Assembly (NCBI RefSeq): GCF_900115305.1
Contig: NZ_FOVW01000004.1
Coordinates: forward strand, 248,001-312,000
Source: Algoriphagus ornithinivorans
Lineage (GTDB): Bacteria; Bacteroidota; Bacteroidia; Cytophagales; Cyclobacteriaceae
Length of the DNA stretch: 64,000 bases
Direction: 5' to 3'
Shown here: piece by piece, positions 50,300-58,608 of the stretch
How positions within the stretch are numbered: position 1 is the first letter of the stretch
How the letters are laid out: the number at the start of each line of letters is the position of its first letter
The notes under the pieces: model-generated
The model's database searches: none
Told to the model about the DNA's origin: nothing
The model's input: only the letters and a program-made list of their open reading frames with translations
Position numbers and translations under genes: made by a program

Positions 50300-53290
50300 T
50301 TACTTAAAGTTTAAACTAAGACCCAAAGTGAAAGATCTGGTTTGGAAGTATGTATTTCTTCTCTCAATTCCTGGTGACAAAGAAGTTGTAAATGCATCAC
50401 CATTTTCCAAGTCTCTTACTCTTACTTCAGGGTCAATACCAGAATAATTGGTTATTGTAAATAGATTTTGTGCTGCAAAGTACACTCTGAAAGAACTCAA
50501 ATTAGGAGAATTAGTTTTGAAATTATATCCTAATTCCATGTTATCCAGTCTGATAAAGCTTGCATCCTCTATGTACGAACTGTTGAAGGTTGGAGTTGAG
50601 GTAATCAATGGACTTGTTGGAGTCTTATCCGTAATTACAGAGTTCCAAGTGTTAGATGGAGCATCTGCATTTTCGTAGAAACCTCTGTAAGAGTTATACA
50701 AGTCATGTCCCCAAGCACCTCTTAAGAATACGTTTAATGACCACTGTCCATATTCAAATCCGTTTGCGAAACCGAATTCACCCTGTGGAAGACCATTGCC
50801 TAGTCTTTCGAATTCATCAGGATTGGTTGTAGAAAGGATGTATTCACCCGCTTCACTGATACCCAATAATCTTGGTCCGTAGAAGTCACCCAAAGTTTGA
50901 CCTACTCTGTTGTAGATGATAGGGTTGTTATTTTGTCCTGGAGAACCTGGAGTAGCAAATCTCAATTCGTCAAATCCAAGACCGCCTGCTGATAAGCTTT
51001 CGATAGTGGTTTTGTCATAGATAGTGAAGTTGAAATTCGGAGACCATTTCAATGTTCCTTTTCCAATTCTTGCTACACCTATTGCGAATTCAAAACCTGC
51101 AGCTCTCAAATCAGCCAAGTTTACCCAAGTACTTCCAACTGTATTGAATCTTCCTGGATCGAAAATATTTGGACCACCAGAAACCGGTACATTGAATAGC
51201 AAGTCAGAAATATTTCTAACATAATAGTCTACACTACCATTTACTTTTCCGTCAAACATCGCATAATCCACACCCACGTTGAATTCTTTCTTGGTTTCCC
51301 ACTTCAAGAATCTGTTTGGATTAGAGTTTTGTACAATACCTACATAGATATCATCTGTAGTCAATGGGTCACCATCCAAGTCAATTCTGTTTCCATTTCC
51401 GAATACACCTAATGCCAAGGTTGGAGATGGAGGAAGGTTACCAGTTACACCGTAAGATACTCTTGGTTTGAACTGAGAGAAAACTCCCATATCAAAAATC
51501 TGGGTAAAGTCAGATCCTATAGAGAATGCAGGGAATACACCAGTTTGATTATTTTCACCAAATCCCGAATAAGTTTCAGCTCTTACTGAAGCAGAAAGGA
51601 ATAATAAGTTTCTGTAATTGAAGTTAGCTCTACCGAAAGCGGAGTTTAACTGATCTTCGTTGGCATAAGAATATAGGTTTGTGTTATTACCTAATCTGAT
51701 AGCACCAGCACCTAAATTATTCCATCCTAAATCGAAAAGATATTGTCTAACTCTAGCTCCGAATCCTTGGTTTTTGGTTGACTGGAAAGCAACACCACCT
51801 AATAGGGTCATGTTTAAACCATCCATTACCTCAGTTTCATATCTCAAGGTAGATTCAAAGATTTTCTGCTGTCTGTCATTGGTGATTCTTTCAGCTGAAC
51901 CTCTAGCACCTAAACCTACTTGGAAATCTTGGATGGACCAAAATCCACCAATCAACTCATTTCTTCTATCCTGAGAATACTGAGCCGAAGCAGTCAAATT
52001 AGGAAGAATATCAAACTCTGCTCTATATGAAGTCAAAGCAGATTTAATCTCATTCACAAATTTTTGTTGATTTGCTAAAGCAACTGGGTTGTAGAAGTCA
52101 AACAAATCTCTCTGGAAATAACCACCAAATCTCTGATTTGCATCTTCGGTGTTTTCGAAGATTGGAGCAGTAGGGTTATAGATAGTTGCATATCTGAAAG
52201 CAGCATCGTTGATAGACTCAGAGTCTACATTCGTGAAGGATAAGTTCACATTCATTCTCAATCGATTGTTGATTGCTGATTGAGAAAGGTTGATTCTTGT
52301 GTTCAATCTTTCGTTACCTACTCCATTTACAATACCGTTGTTGTCACGATAGTTAACTGAAGCCATGTAAGTGGTGTTATTAAAACTACCGGAAACACTG
52401 GCATTGGTGGTATACGAAAGTGCATCATCAATCAATTCCTGTCTCCAATCAGTTCTGCTACCAAAATCTTGACCGCCTCTTGCCACAAATTCTTCAGGAG
52501 AAAGGATTGGGATAAGGTTAGTAGCCTGATCTAAAGTTGCAAAAGAGTTGATGGAAACAGTTGTAGATGGTTCTCTAGTGCCTTTTTTAGTGGTAGTAAT
52601 CAAGATTACACCGGAAGAACCTCTGGCACCGTAAATAGCTGCAGCGGATCCATCTTTCAATACATCGATAGACTGAATATCATTCGGGTCAACGTTGTCA
52701 AGAGATGCACCGATTACACCGTCCAATACGATCAATGGAGAGGAGTTAGCTCCGAAAGTTGATAAACCTCTCAATCGAATGTCAAAGCCACCGTTAGGAT
52801 TACCTCCAGCACGGGTGATTGATAGACCTGCTACCTTACCTTGAAGTAATTGAGTAGGGTTTGCTACGTTACCTCTGTTAAAATCCTCAGGTTTTACACC
52901 GACTACAGCAGAAGTAATTTCCTTTTTGTCTTGGGAGCCGTAACCGATTACGACTGCCTCTTCCAAGCTCTGGATATCCTCTTCCAAATTAATGGTGAAA
53001 GTGCTTTGGTTACCGATCTCCACTTCTTTAGTGAGATAACCTACAAATGATACTACCAGGACACGGTCTCCGGATTGGATTTCAAGCGTAAACTTTCCAT
53101 CCAAATCAGTCGCCACGCCTCTGGTGGTGCCTTTTACTAGTACAGTGGCACCTGGTACAGGGTCTCCAAGTGAAGCATCCAGGACGGTTCCTGTGATGGT
53201 TCTACTTTGGGCATTGGCTGCTAGCGAAGCTCCGAATACGAGCGCCATCACCAGCATCAATGACTTAAGTTGTTGTAAATAATTTCTCAT
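50300..53290 (-). CDS. SusC/RagA family TonB-linked outer membrane transporter
   Basis: This protein of about 996 residues has a signal peptide (MRNYLQQLKSLMLVMALVFGASLAANAQ). It carries a carboxypeptidase-regulatory-like domain (ITGTVLDASLGDPVPGATVL, about 30-105) and the SusC-specific plug (NPTQLLQGKVAGLSITRAGG, LRGLSTFGANSSPLIVLDG, DVLKDGSAAAIYGARGSSGV). A 22-strand barrel ends in FTLGLSLNFK. A TonB box-like EEAVVIGYG follows the first domain. It imports a bulky substrate with SusD using TonB energy. No anti-sigma/ECF pair or hybrid two-component regulator is adjacent. The ORF can be opened at 53341, but 53290 fits the signal peptide and the promoter. Confidence 0.97.
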   Translation of the reverse strand: MRNYLQQLKSLMLVMALVFGASLAANAQSRTITGTVLDASLGDPVPGATVLVKGTTRGVATDLDGKFTLEIQSGDRVLVVSFVGYLTKEVEIGNQSTFTINLEEDIQSLEEAVVIGYGSQDKKEITSAVVGVKPEDFNRGNVANPTQLLQGKVAGLSITRAGGNPNGGFDIRLRGLSTFGANSSPLIVLDGVIGASLDNVDPNDIQSIDVLKDGSAAAIYGARGSSGVILITTTKKGTREPSTTVSINSFATLDQATNLIPILSPEEFVARGGQDFGSRTDWRQELIDDALSYTTNASVSGSFNNTTYMASVNYRDNNGIVNGVGNERLNTRINLSQSAINNRLRMNVNLSFTNVDSESINDAAFRYATIYNPTAPIFENTEDANQRFGGYFQRDLFDFYNPVALANQQKFVNEIKSALTSYRAEFDILPNLTASAQYSQDRRNELIGGFWSIQDFQVGLGARGSAERITNDRQQKIFESTLRYETEVMDGLNMTLLGGVAFQSTKNQGFGARVRQYLFDLGWNNLGAGAIRLGNNTNLYSYANEDQLNSAFGRANFNYRNLLFLSASVRAETYSGFGENNQTGVFPAFSIGSDFTQIFDMGVFSQFKPRVSYGVTGNLPPSPTLALGVFGNGNRIDLDGDPLTTDDIYVGIVQNSNPNRFLKWETKKEFNVGVDYAMFDGKVNGSVDYYVRNISDLLFNVPVSGGPNIFDPGRFNTVGSTWVNLADLRAAGFEFAIGVARIGKGTLKWSPNFNFTIYDKTTIESLSAGGLGFDELRFATPGSPGQNNNPIIYNRVGQTLGDFYGPRLLGISEAGEYILSTTNPDEFERLGNGLPQGEFGFANGFEYGQWSLNVFLRGAWGHDLYNSYRGFYENADAPSNTWNSVITDKTPTSPLITSTPTFNSSYIEDASFIRLDNMELGYNFKTNSPNLSSFRVYFAAQNLFTITNYSGIDPEVRVRDLENGDAFTTSLSPGIERRNTYFQTRSFTLGLSLNFK

Positions 53291-53338
53291 AGGGTTTTTT
53301 GTTTTGAAAAAAGCGAAATAGGTATGAGTACTTAATTT

Positions 53339-53346
53339 CAAACCTA
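53339..53346 (-). promoter_or_regulatory. -7 promoter box of the susC operon
   Basis: On the minus strand this is TAGGTTTG, a full TAnnTTTG match, about 50 nt upstream of the start at 53290. A -33 match at the usual distance is not clear, so an extra activator may be needed. Confidence 0.45.
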
Positions 53347-53929
53347 AGGTGAAGTATTAAATTTAATTTTGCAATTATTAACTTTTCGCCAACACTAATC
53401 GCAAAATATCCAATTTTAACAGAATAATGTATATTTTAATAATAATTCATTGGAATTGACTTATTTTTAATAATTAAGTAATGGAAATCGTTTTCCTTTT
53501 GCTGAATATTAAAAAAACGAATTTTTATTAAAAAAATGAAAATTTCTTAGAGAAACAAAATCATCAAATTGAGCACAAATGAGCCTTTTTGAAAAAAATT
53601 AATTAAGTATTTAATTTTATTGAAAATTTCAGCTTAACTCACTGTAGTTTGTGGTTTCTTATTTTGGAAAAGGGTTTTAACTGTTCTATGAAACTTACCA
53701 TTAATCTTCCCTTACGATTTTCAATACTAGGGATTATTTTCATATAAAGAGAAGTTATTGTCAGTTTTGAAGTTGATTCTAATATTATAAAAATAACTTT
53801 ATAGAATTGTAATTTTCGTTTAGTCCTTATCTGGATAAACTTTTCTCAAAAAACCTTAAAACCATTAGTCGTTCTTTTTCGCTTATAAACAGGTACTTAT
53901 ATTGACCTAGATTTTAATCTACCTCTTGG
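53347..53929. other. Long AT-rich divergent intergenic region
   Basis: These 583 bases lie between the susC promoter and the DUF5686-type gene. They are very AT-rich with many A- and T-tracts (for example 53400-53620) and no open frame or strong hairpin that I can support. A full TAnnTTTG box for the plus-strand gene was not found. It is a plausible control region for both genes. Confidence 0.4.
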
Positions 53930-56569
53930 ATGTCTCTATACAGCAAGCAACTCCTTTCTTTTTCGGCTTTTTTGATCATTTCTCTTAGCGCCTTTTCTCA
54001 AGGTATCAAAGGAGTAGTGAAAGACGATGCTGGGAATCCCTTACCATACGCCTCTGTTTATATCAGAAATTTGGGAGATGGAGTGCCAACCAATTTGGAT
54101 GGGAAATATGAAATCAAACTTAAAAAAGGAATATACGATGTCCTTTTCCAGTATTTAGGATATAAATCCAGAATAGAAACCGTAATAGTTCAGGATGATT
54201 GGGTAGAGTTTAATGTGCAGTTGGAACCACAGGTTTACACCTTGAGTCAGGTGGAAGTGAAAGCCGGGGCAGAAGATCCAGCATTGACAATCATGAGAAA
54301 ATCGATCGCTAAAGCAAAGTATCATAGACTTCAACTCCAAAAGTATTCTATGATGGTATATCTAAAAGGAACGGGTCAATTGACTGATGCGCCTTTTTTT
54401 CTCAGAAAATCCCTAGAGAAAGATGGACTTAATTTGAACGAAGCCTATACTTCGGAGTCTGTATCGAAAATCACCTTTACCCAACCCGATAAGGTGGAGG
54501 AGAAAGTCATCTCAATCCGGACCAATGGGGATAATCAGGCAACCTCTCCAGCCCCTTACATTCAAACCAGTTTTTATCAGGACCAAATCAATGAAATAAT
54601 CTCTCCTTTGTCCCGAGCAGCATTTAATTACTATCGCTTCAAATATGAGGGGAGTTTCTTTGATCAAAATGTGATGGTTAATAAAATCAAGGTGACTCCC
54701 CGTTCCCGTGGAGAGCGCGTTTTTGAAGGATACATATATATCATTGAGGATTTATGGGCCATACATAGCTTAGATCTCAAAACCTCACTTTTAGGCTTTC
54801 AAATACGAGCTACCCAGCAATATGCTCCTGTCGCTCAAAATGTATGGATGCCTTTGACTCATACCTATACTTTCGGAGGTAAGTTTTTCGGCTTTGAAGG
54901 GGAGTTCCAATACCTGGCCTCAACTCGGGATTATCAAGTGACACTCAATCCGGATTTGGTACAAGCTCCAGAGATTATAGATGAAACATTAGAGGCAATT
55001 CCTGAGAAAAATACAGCTCAGAGTACTGGATTATCTGTTGTCGAAAAACTCTCTTCTGAATCTCCTAAAACCAGGAAGGAGTACAGAAAGCTCATGAATG
55101 AGTATGAAAAAGAAATGCTCAAAGAGCAGAAGAATCCGGAAGTGGTCACTGAGCGATATTATGAGATTGATTCTATGGCCAAGAAAAGAGATTTGAGCTA
55201 TTGGGATAGTATTCGTCCCGTTCCTTTGACGGTAAAAGAAATTCAAGGATATCAAAGGGATGATAGTTTGGCTACTGTAGAGGCTGCTAAACTTAGTGAT
55301 GTAGATTCCATCGCAGAAAAGGCAAGAAGAAAGTATAAGCCTCTGGATTTTCTTAATGGGGCCAGTTATAGTTTTGGAAAGGGAGTTTCAATTGGTTTCC
55401 GTCAAAACTGGACAAAAATTTCTTTCAATACCGTAGAAGGATGGAAAGCAGGCCTCGGCCTATTTTACAGAAAATACCAAGAAGAAAAGCTGGCTGATAG
55501 CGTCTCGGTTTTAAGGAAAAGTTTCAATATAGAACCGGAATTCCGGTACGGATTTTCCAGTAAAAGAGCTTATGGAACTGTTGATTTCCGATGGTCTAGA
55601 ACACTTCCTATTTCAGGGACTTCTTGGGGGATCCAAGGGGGAAGATATATCTATCAGTTCAATGGGGGAGAGCCGATCAATGAGCAAGTAAATGCATTGT
55701 ACTCCATTCTATTCAGGCAGAATTATATGAAGCTTTACGAGCAGCGTTTTGGCAGAGTTTATTGGGCACACCGAGTAGATTATGACTTTACTTACAGGAT
55801 TAATTTCACCTTAGCTGACAGAAGAGAGTTATTCAATAATTCGGACTATAGCTTGTACGGAAAGCCGGAGAGGACCTACACTCCGAATAGGCCTGAAAAC
55901 ATTGAAGCGTCACCCACGGCTTTTGAGGACCATTCGATTGCAAAAGTTAATTTTAATATAGAGTGGAAACCGGGAATTCGTTATGGCATCAGAAATGGAA
56001 GGAAATATCCTATTTCAGACCGAGTTCCTTTGATCAAGTTTAATTATGACAGGGCTTTCCCGAATTTATTGCAATCCAATTCTTCGGCGGATTTTAATCA
56101 TGTGGAACTAGGAATAGAACATGATTTTAGGTTTGGGGTCAGCGGAAAGTTGGATTTCAATGTGATGGCAGGTACATTTTTTAACAGTAATCAGGTATAC
56201 TTCCCCGATTTCCAGCACTTTGGAGGAAATAGAACCATCTTTTCCAATTTCGGTCCTGCCTCCAATTACAGGTTTATGGATTATTACAAATACAGTACAG
56301 CGGGATCCTATGTATCAGGTATTTTTCATTACCAGTTTAGAAAATTTCTCCTGACTCAATTGCCGATGTTGCGTTTTTCAGGTTTACGTGAAAATCTGTT
56401 TTTGAACTACCTCAAAACCGAAAATAGCCCTCACTATGTGGAAGTAGGCTATTCCTTGGATAATTTATTCAGGATTTTCAGGTTGGAGTTGGGAGCAGGC
56501 TTTGAAAACGGAACTTACCTCAGAGGAGGAGTTAGGTTTGGGGTGGCGACTTTTATTTCGATCAACTAA
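53930..56569 (+). CDS. DUF5686-type outer membrane protein with carboxypeptidase-like domain
   Basis: This 879-residue exported protein (signal YSKQLLSFSAFLIISLSAFSQ) has an N-terminal carboxypeptidase-regulatory-like Ig domain (GIKGVVKDDAGNPLPYASVY, about 25-105) and a long DUF5686-like region. In that region are YSMMVYLKGTGQLTDAPFF, PLSRAAFNYYRFKYEGSFFD and a C-terminal set of amphipathic strands forming a barrel (RYGFSSKRAYGTVDFRWSRT, FRLELGAGFENGTYLRGGVRFGVATF). The middle holds a charged helical stretch (KTRKEYRKLMNEYEKEMLKEQ). Function is unknown. It does not carry a TonB plug. It is divergent from susC over a long AT-rich region. Confidence 0.82.
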   Translation: MSLYSKQLLSFSAFLIISLSAFSQGIKGVVKDDAGNPLPYASVYIRNLGDGVPTNLDGKYEIKLKKGIYDVLFQYLGYKSRIETVIVQDDWVEFNVQLEPQVYTLSQVEVKAGAEDPALTIMRKSIAKAKYHRLQLQKYSMMVYLKGTGQLTDAPFFLRKSLEKDGLNLNEAYTSESVSKITFTQPDKVEEKVISIRTNGDNQATSPAPYIQTSFYQDQINEIISPLSRAAFNYYRFKYEGSFFDQNVMVNKIKVTPRSRGERVFEGYIYIIEDLWAIHSLDLKTSLLGFQIRATQQYAPVAQNVWMPLTHTYTFGGKFFGFEGEFQYLASTRDYQVTLNPDLVQAPEIIDETLEAIPEKNTAQSTGLSVVEKLSSESPKTRKEYRKLMNEYEKEMLKEQKNPEVVTERYYEIDSMAKKRDLSYWDSIRPVPLTVKEIQGYQRDDSLATVEAAKLSDVDSIAEKARRKYKPLDFLNGASYSFGKGVSIGFRQNWTKISFNTVEGWKAGLGLFYRKYQEEKLADSVSVLRKSFNIEPEFRYGFSSKRAYGTVDFRWSRTLPISGTSWGIQGGRYIYQFNGGEPINEQVNALYSILFRQNYMKLYEQRFGRVYWAHRVDYDFTYRINFTLADRRELFNNSDYSLYGKPERTYTPNRPENIEASPTAFEDHSIAKVNFNIEWKPGIRYGIRNGRKYPISDRVPLIKFNYDRAFPNLLQSNSSADFNHVELGIEHDFRFGVSGKLDFNVMAGTFFNSNQVYFPDFQHFGGNRTIFSNFGPASNYRFMDYYKYSTAGSYVSGIFHYQFRKFLLTQLPMLRFSGLRENLFLNYLKTENSPHYVEVGYSLDNLFRIFRLELGAGFENGTYLRGGVRFGVATFISIN

Positions 56570-56570
56570 A

Positions 56571-56598
56571 AAAAGCTATCCTGATAGGATAGCCTTTA
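56571..56598. terminator. Bidirectional terminator between the DUF5686-type gene and frr
   Basis: The stem GCTATCC/GGATAGC (56575-56593) has a TGATA loop. Seven T follow on the minus strand and a shorter T run on the plus strand. Confidence 0.88.
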
Positions 56599-56617
56599 AA
56601 ATAAGTTTTGAAAAGGA

Positions 56618-57178
56618 TTACACCTTCATAATCTCAGCTTCTTTCTTAGCAAGAAGCTCTTCTATTTTAGTGCTGTATTGATCTGTCAGCTTTTGCACTT
56701 TATCTTCTGCTCTCTTTACCTCATCCTCAGAAGCACCTTCTTTTTGCAACTTTCTTAAGGATTCATTGGTGTCTTTTCTTACAGTTCGAATGGAAATTTT
56801 TCCATTTTCACACTCATGCTTTGCCTGCTTTACCAAAGTTACTCTTCGCTCTTCCGTTAAAGTCGGGATTGTCAGGATGATGATCTCTCCGTTGTTTTGA
56901 GGGGCTAGGCCTAGATCTGAATTTATGATGGCTTTTTCGATTTCGCCGATCATATTTCTTTCAAAAGGCTTTATAGCTAAAGTTCTTGCATCTGGCGTGG
57001 TGACAGAGGATACCTGGTTCAATGGGGTGGGGGCTCCGTAATACTGAACCAAAATTCCATCCAAAATATTAGGCATTGCCTTTCCAGCACGGATTTTTAA
57101 TAGTTCTGAAGCAGTATGATCCACTGCTTTTTGCATCAGTTCCTGAGCTTCATCCAGATATAATTCGATTTCTTCCAT
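56618..57178 (-). CDS. frr: Ribosome recycling factor
   Basis: This 186-residue protein has the full two-domain RRF sequence: LIKIRAGKAMPNILDGI-type start as ELLKIRAGKAMPNILDGILVQYYG, TPDARTLAIKPFERNMIGEIEKAI, and the C-terminal helical arm with RRVTLVKQAKHECENGKISIRTVRKD and EDEVKRAEDKVQKLTDQY. With EF-G it splits the ribosome after termination. pyrH ends 5 nt upstream of its start, a pairing common in bacteria. Confidence 0.97.
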   Translation of the reverse strand: MEEIELYLDEAQELMQKAVDHTASELLKIRAGKAMPNILDGILVQYYGAPTPLNQVSSVTTPDARTLAIKPFERNMIGEIEKAIINSDLGLAPQNNGEIIILTIPTLTEERRVTLVKQAKHECENGKISIRTVRKDTNESLRKLQKEGASEDEVKRAEDKVQKLTDQYSTKIEELLAKKEAEIMKV

Positions 57179-57183
57179 AGTTT

Positions 57184-57894
57184 TTACAGTGAAGTGATCA
57201 ATGTACCGATATTTTCCCCTTTTACTAAACTGCTGAGGTTACCGGCCTTATTCATATCAAATACGATAATTGGTAGATTGTTTTCTTGACAAAGTGTAAA
57301 TGCAGTCATGTCCATGACATTGAGATTTTTTTCATAAACCTCAGAGAAAGAAATGGTTTGATACTTAGTTGCCGTCTTGTCTTTCTCAGGATCTGCGGTG
57401 TAGACGCCATCTACTCTTGTTCCTTTCAGAACCACATCCGCTTCGATTTCAATGGCTCTTAAGCTGGCTGTAGAATCAGTGGTAAAATATGGGTTACCAA
57501 TACCTGCACCAAAAATTACTATTCTGCCTTTTTCAAGGTGACGGATTGCTCTTCTTCTAATAAATGGTTCGCACACTGATTCAATTTTAATACCAGACAT
57601 CAGACGGGTATATAGTCCAGCTTGTTCCAAAGCACTTTGCAAAGCCATAGCATTGATCAAAGTAGCAAGCATTCCCATGTAATCTCCCTGAACTCGGTCT
57701 ATTCCTGATTTTTCAGCCTGAACTCCTCTGAAAATATTTCCTCCTCCGATCACAATTGCAATTTCTACTCCCAGCTCTTTTACTTTTTTGATTTCTTGGG
57801 TGTACTGCTGCAGCCTGTTGGGATCAATTCCGTAATTTTTTTCTCCCATCAAGGCTTCTCCACTCAGTTTCAGGAGGATGCGTTTATATTTCAT
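57184..57894 (-). CDS. pyrH: UMP kinase
   Basis: This 236-residue amino acid kinase-fold enzyme begins [25 protein letters not shown] is the phosphate loop, and [29 protein letters not shown] and [17 protein letters not shown] are the nucleotide and Asp motifs specific to bacterial PyrH. It phosphorylates UMP to UDP as a hexamer. It is transcribed with frr. Confidence 0.97.
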   Translation of the reverse strand: MKYKRILLKLSGEALMGEKNYGIDPNRLQQYTQEIKKVKELGVEIAIVIGGGNIFRGVQAEKSGIDRVQGDYMGMLATLINAMALQSALEQAGLYTRLMSGIKIESVCEPFIRRRAIRHLEKGRIVIFGAGIGNPYFTTDSTASLRAIEIEADVVLKGTRVDGVYTADPEKDKTATKYQTISFSEVYEKNLNVMDMTAFTLCQENNLPIIVFDMNKAGNLSSLVKGENIGTLITSL

Positions 57895-57949
57895 TTCTCT
57901 AAAGATTTAAAAGGAATGCCCAATTGACTTTGGACACAAAATAACCCGA

Positions 57950-57957
57950 CAAATATA
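57950..57957 (-). promoter_or_regulatory. -7 promoter box of pyrH-frr
   Basis: On the minus strand this is TATATTTG, a full match. It predicts a leader of about 50 nt. A TTTG-like -33 lies 24 nt further up, slightly too far. Confidence 0.4.
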
Positions 57958-58030
57958 ATTTCTTCCGTTCAGAATGCTAATCAAATTTGGATTGAATCTG
58001 GGATTAGACAGGAAATCCAAGCAGGATTGA

Positions 58031-58525
58031 TTAGAATGTAATTAGGACCTGATTTTTTTCGACACTCTGTTTTAAGTTTACTTTGATCTCTTTGACAATT
58101 CCATCTCCGGGTGATTTGATGGTATTTTCCATCTTCATTGCTTCCAAAATCAAAACCACATCTCCTTTCTTGACCTCATCGCCCGGCTTGACTTTCAAAT
58201 CCAAAATCAATCCTGGCATAGGAGCTTTGATGTCTTGAATACCGGTATTTTCGAGCGCATCCATTCCCAATTCTTCCAATAAGAGATCAAATCGGTCTTT
58301 TAACTTCAGTTCGACTACCTTTTGGTTCAATTTGATTTGGAGCGTCTTACTTTCACGATCCAAAGCAACTAGCTCTGCTTCAAGGGATTGATGGTTTTTG
58401 ATAAAATGAATCTTTCGATCTGAAATCCATCGCATATCCCAATCAAAAATTTCATCGTTAACTTTGACGTGTTGATCGGTTTTTTCAACCGAATAGGTCT
58501 TGTCCTTAATGATAACTGAAAACAT
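58031..58525 (-). CDS. Biotin carboxyl carrier domain protein
   Basis: This 164-residue protein ends in a biotinyl domain (about residues 95-164): the start IKAPMPGLILDLKVKPGDEV and the biotin motif EAMKMEN with Lys131 as the attachment site. The N-terminal 90 residues are beta-rich. The layout matches the carrier subunit of Bacteroidota propionyl- or methylcrotonyl-type carboxylases more than AccB of fatty acid synthesis, because it lacks the Pro/Ala linker. No carboxylase or transcarboxylase subunit is adjacent in the window. It is a single gene. Confidence 0.9.
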   Translation of the reverse strand: MFSVIIKDKTYSVEKTDQHVKVNDEIFDWDMRWISDRKIHFIKNHQSLEAELVALDRESKTLQIKLNQKVVELKLKDRFDLLLEELGMDALENTGIQDIKAPMPGLILDLKVKPGDEVKKGDVVLILEAMKMENTIKSPGDGIVKEIKVNLKQSVEKNQVLITF

Positions 58526-58608
58526 TCCTGCTAATTTAAGCCTTTAATTCTCCCTGAACTTTCAAGTCTCCAAGAGATTTCTCTCCAAATATCCAATAAA
58601 TGATTACG

